Source of the DNA: an uncultured Peptococcaceae bacterium | GTDB taxonomy: Bacteria; Bacillota; Peptococcia; Peptococcales; Peptococcaceae | Assembly (NCBI GenBank): GCA_902496505.1 | Contig: CABVBB010000150.1 | Location: forward strand, 1 to 6,055 | DNA length: 6,055 nucleotides | Direction: 5' to 3' | Shown: positions 4,064 to 6,055 of the stretch, in pieces | Layout of the letters: the number at the start of each line of letters is the position of its first letter | Numbering within the stretch: position 1 is the first letter of the stretch | Translations under genes and position numbers: made by a program | Notes under the pieces: model-generated | The model's input: only the letters and a program-made list of their open reading frames with translations | Told to the model about the DNA's origin: nothing | Databases searched by the model: none

Positions 4064-6055
4064 ATGATGACAAAACGAGACGCATTAGCGAACAAGATCT
4101 TACTCTTAGGGGTCGACGGGATGGACCCGCGCCTGACCCGCAAGTATGTGGATGAAGGCTATATGCCCAATGTGAAGCAATATATCGAGCGCGGCGCCCA
4201 GCGCCACGACCTGGTGATGCTGGGCGGTCATCCTACAGTCACACCGCCGATGTGGACGACTCTAGCCTGCGGCTGCTACGCCAATGTTCATGGCATCACC
4301 GGCTTCTTCCGCAAGGGTAATGACATCGATGAGATCGACTACAATATCGACTCTCGTTTATGCAAAGCTGAGCAGCTGTGGAACGTTCTGGCTGAGGCTG
4401 GCAAAAAAACTTTAGTCTGGCATTGGCCCGGTTCCGCTTGGCCGCCATCCTCTGACAATCCCAATCTCTTCGTCGTCGACGGCACCGCTCCTGGCGTCGT
4501 CAATGGCGCGGTGGCCATGGTCGATTCGGAATTTTTGGTCGGCGCTTCCGAAAAATTCGCCGAAGTCCGCTTCATTCCCAAAGCTCCTATGGAAGCCAGC
4601 GCAGCCTGCGTGATCGATGACCTCGATGTAGAGGACGGCAAAACTGGCAGCAGCTTTGATGATTTTTCCGCCACCAGTTCCAATTCGCGCAAAGCGCTGA
4701 TCTACAAAGAAGAACAGCTGACCAGCCACGCCAGCGAAGGTTATGTGGACATGGTCCGCTCACCGATCAAAGAGGCTTCCGGTTGGGCCAATGCTCCCCA
4801 GGATGCTAAAGAATTCACCATCCTCTTCTCCGGCGGCTTGGTCCGACGCCCCGCTTTGATCCTCAAAAATGATGCAGGCATCTATGACAGCGTCGCTGTG
4901 TACAAAAAGAAAAAGGACGCCGAACCTTTCGTGGTCCTTTCATTAGGCAAACTGGTCGTGAGTATTGTCGATGACGCTATCAAAGGCGAACAGGTCTACC
5001 AGGCTGTCCGCAATATGAAGCTTTTGAAGCTGGATCCAGAAGGCAAGACACTCACCATGCACGTCTCCAATGCGCTGGATATCCACAATGATACGGTATG
5101 GCATCCAAAACGTCTTTACAAAGAAGTCTGCGAAAACATCGGCTATCCGACCGCTTTTTCCATGCTGGGCCGCCAAGATCCTATGCTGATCACCGACTGC
5201 ATGCTGGATAACTGGTACGCTGTCGCTGATTGGCAGGCCGCCGCTATGCAGTATCTGATGGAAAAAGAAGATCTGGATGTGGTCTTCTCCCATTTCCACG
5301 CAATTGACCTTGAGGAGCATATGTTCATCAAACATCTTGCTGAGAGAGATTTTAACCGCAATCCTGTAGAAGTTGCCCAGAAATGGATGAGAGATCTCTA
5401 TATCCAAACTGACTACTACTTGGGTAAATTCCTGCACCTTTTGGACGAGGGCTGGACGATCATCATCTTCTCCGACCATGGCCAAGTCGCTCCCAAACAC
5501 AAAGTTCCCATGCTGACTGATGCCAATGGCGTGGTCACTCCCATCATGGAAGAGTTGGGCTTCACCGTGCTCAAAGACAATGGCAAGGGCGGCAAAGAGA
5601 TCGATTGGACCCGTACCAAGGCAGTCTGCCAGCGCGAAGGTCATATCTACATCAACCTCAAAGGCAGAGAGTCCCATGGTATCGTCGAGCCTGCTGACAA
5701 ATACGAGTTGGAAGAGGACATCATGACTGCACTGTACGGCTACAAGGATAAAGAGACCGGCCATCGCATCGTTTCCGTCGCACTGCGCAACAAAGACGCT
5801 GTACTTTTGGGTCAAGGCGGACCAGAAGCGGGCGATATCATCATCTGGCATGCTGAGGGGTACAACTTTGACCATGCCGACAGCATCTCCACGACCTATG
5901 GCGAAAGCGATACCAGCGTCTCCCCGATCTTCATTGCCGCCGGTCAAGGCCTCAAAGAAGGCTATGAGACAGACCGCATCATCCGCCAGATCGACTTTGC
6001 TGCCACAGTAGCAGCTCTAGGCGGCGTACGGATGCCTGCTCAATGCGAAGGCGCG
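4064..6055 (+). CDS. Alkaline-phosphatase-superfamily phosphohydrolase, partial at right edge
   Basis: At least 664 codons are open to the window end; the C-terminus is missing. It resembles the type I phosphodiesterase/nucleotide pyrophosphatase branch of the alkaline phosphatase superfamily, metal-dependent hydrolases of phosphate esters or related bonds. Visible marks are ILLLGVDGMDP (metal ligand D18) and HPTVTPPMWTTL (presumed nucleophile T60). Later come FSHFHAIDLEEH (D415, H419), FSDHGQ (D471, H472), the common INLKGRxxxGIV strand (near 530-541) and VSPIFIAAGQG. There is no signal peptide, so it should be cytoplasmic. AGGAGG (4053-4058) lies 5 nt before ATG 4064 and 8 nt before the adjacent ATG 4067. 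The other genes here use 8 nt, so Met2 may be the true start. Where relatives usually have a last metal-binding His before the FIAxG strand, this protein has YGESDTS; H538 or H604 might substitute. Substrate unknown. The divergent LysR gene and matched promoters tie it to the transporter. Confidence 0.85.
   Translation, partial: MMTKRDALANKILLLGVDGMDPRLTRKYVDEGYMPNVKQYIERGAQRHDLVMLGGHPTVTPPMWTTLACGCYANVHGITGFFRKGNDIDEIDYNIDSRLCKAEQLWNVLAEAGKKTLVWHWPGSAWPPSSDNPNLFVVDGTAPGVVNGAVAMVDSEFLVGASEKFAEVRFIPKAPMEASAACVIDDLDVEDGKTGSSFDDFSATSSNSRKALIYKEEQLTSHASEGYVDMVRSPIKEASGWANAPQDAKEFTILFSGGLVRRPALILKNDAGIYDSVAVYKKKKDAEPFVVLSLGKLVVSIVDDAIKGEQVYQAVRNMKLLKLDPEGKTLTMHVSNALDIHNDTVWHPKRLYKEVCENIGYPTAFSMLGRQDPMLITDCMLDNWYAVADWQAAAMQYLMEKEDLDVVFSHFHAIDLEEHMFIKHLAERDFNRNPVEVAQKWMRDLYIQTDYYLGKFLHLLDEGWTIIIFSDHGQVAPKHKVPMLTDANGVVTPIMEELGFTVLKDNGKGGKEIDWTRTKAVCQREGHIYINLKGRESHGIVEPADKYELEEDIMTALYGYKDKETGHRIVSVALRNKDAVLLGQGGPEAGDIIIWHAEGYNFDHADSISTTYGESDTSVSPIFIAAGQGLKEGYETDRIIRQIDFAATVAALGGVRMPAQCEGA

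Noticed and set aside
4943..5947. 334-aa minus-strand open frame, with shorter ones at 4339-4692 and 4412-4729
   Set aside because: All lie antisense to the phosphohydrolase, whose motifs are clear in the plus frame. The antisense peptides show no family features, and their length comes from the codon bias of the real gene.

Overview
This window looks like a bacterial chromosome of the Bacillota. The evidence is strong AGGAGG-type ribosome binding sites placed about 8 nt before the start, textbook -10/-35 promoters, and a fragment with an S-layer-homology (SLH) tail. An SLH-bearing, mid-GC Bacillota would fit the Negativicutes, but the species cannot be fixed from this sequence. The perfect parS sites at the left edge suggest a replication-origin-proximal location or, less likely, a partition locus of a mobile replicon.

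Left part (1-1200, accessory in character). Positions 1-172 hold five perfect copies of the ParB/Spo0J-binding palindrome TGTTTCACGTGAAACA. They sit at alternating 40/38-bp steps, built from a 78-bp duplicated unit, and the array touches the window edge. A very good extended -10 promoter follows immediately (226-253). It drives a structured leader, possibly encoding a 38-codon leader peptide, and then a small 62-aa protein of unknown function (411-599). A gene-less stretch follows, with one large imperfect hairpin and a very strong terminator (821-868). An open but start-less SLH tail (842-1144) is then fused directly onto that terminator: the 3' remnant of a lost surface-protein gene. A symmetrical hairpin (1160-1193) separates this from the next gene.

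Right part (1229-6055, a coherent metabolic or regulatory locus). On the minus strand a LysR-type regulator (2948-3886) precedes a DASS/SLC13-type anion transporter (1229-2686), with a 15-bp-stem terminator between them. Divergent from the regulator is a large alkaline-phosphatase-superfamily phosphohydrolase (from 4064), which runs off the right edge. The upstream regions of the transporter and the phosphohydrolase share the same layout: an AT-rich dyad of the form CTATATnAAAAATnATAnA, exactly 27 nt, then a GG-TACTAT -10-like element. The regulator lacks this layout and has its own near-consensus promoter, which faces the phosphohydrolase promoter.

The simplest reading is a three-gene regulon: the LysR protein senses an organic anion or its product, switches on the importer and the hydrolase from matched operators, and may control its own transcription through the shared intergenic region. 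The substrate is not identifiable from sequence.
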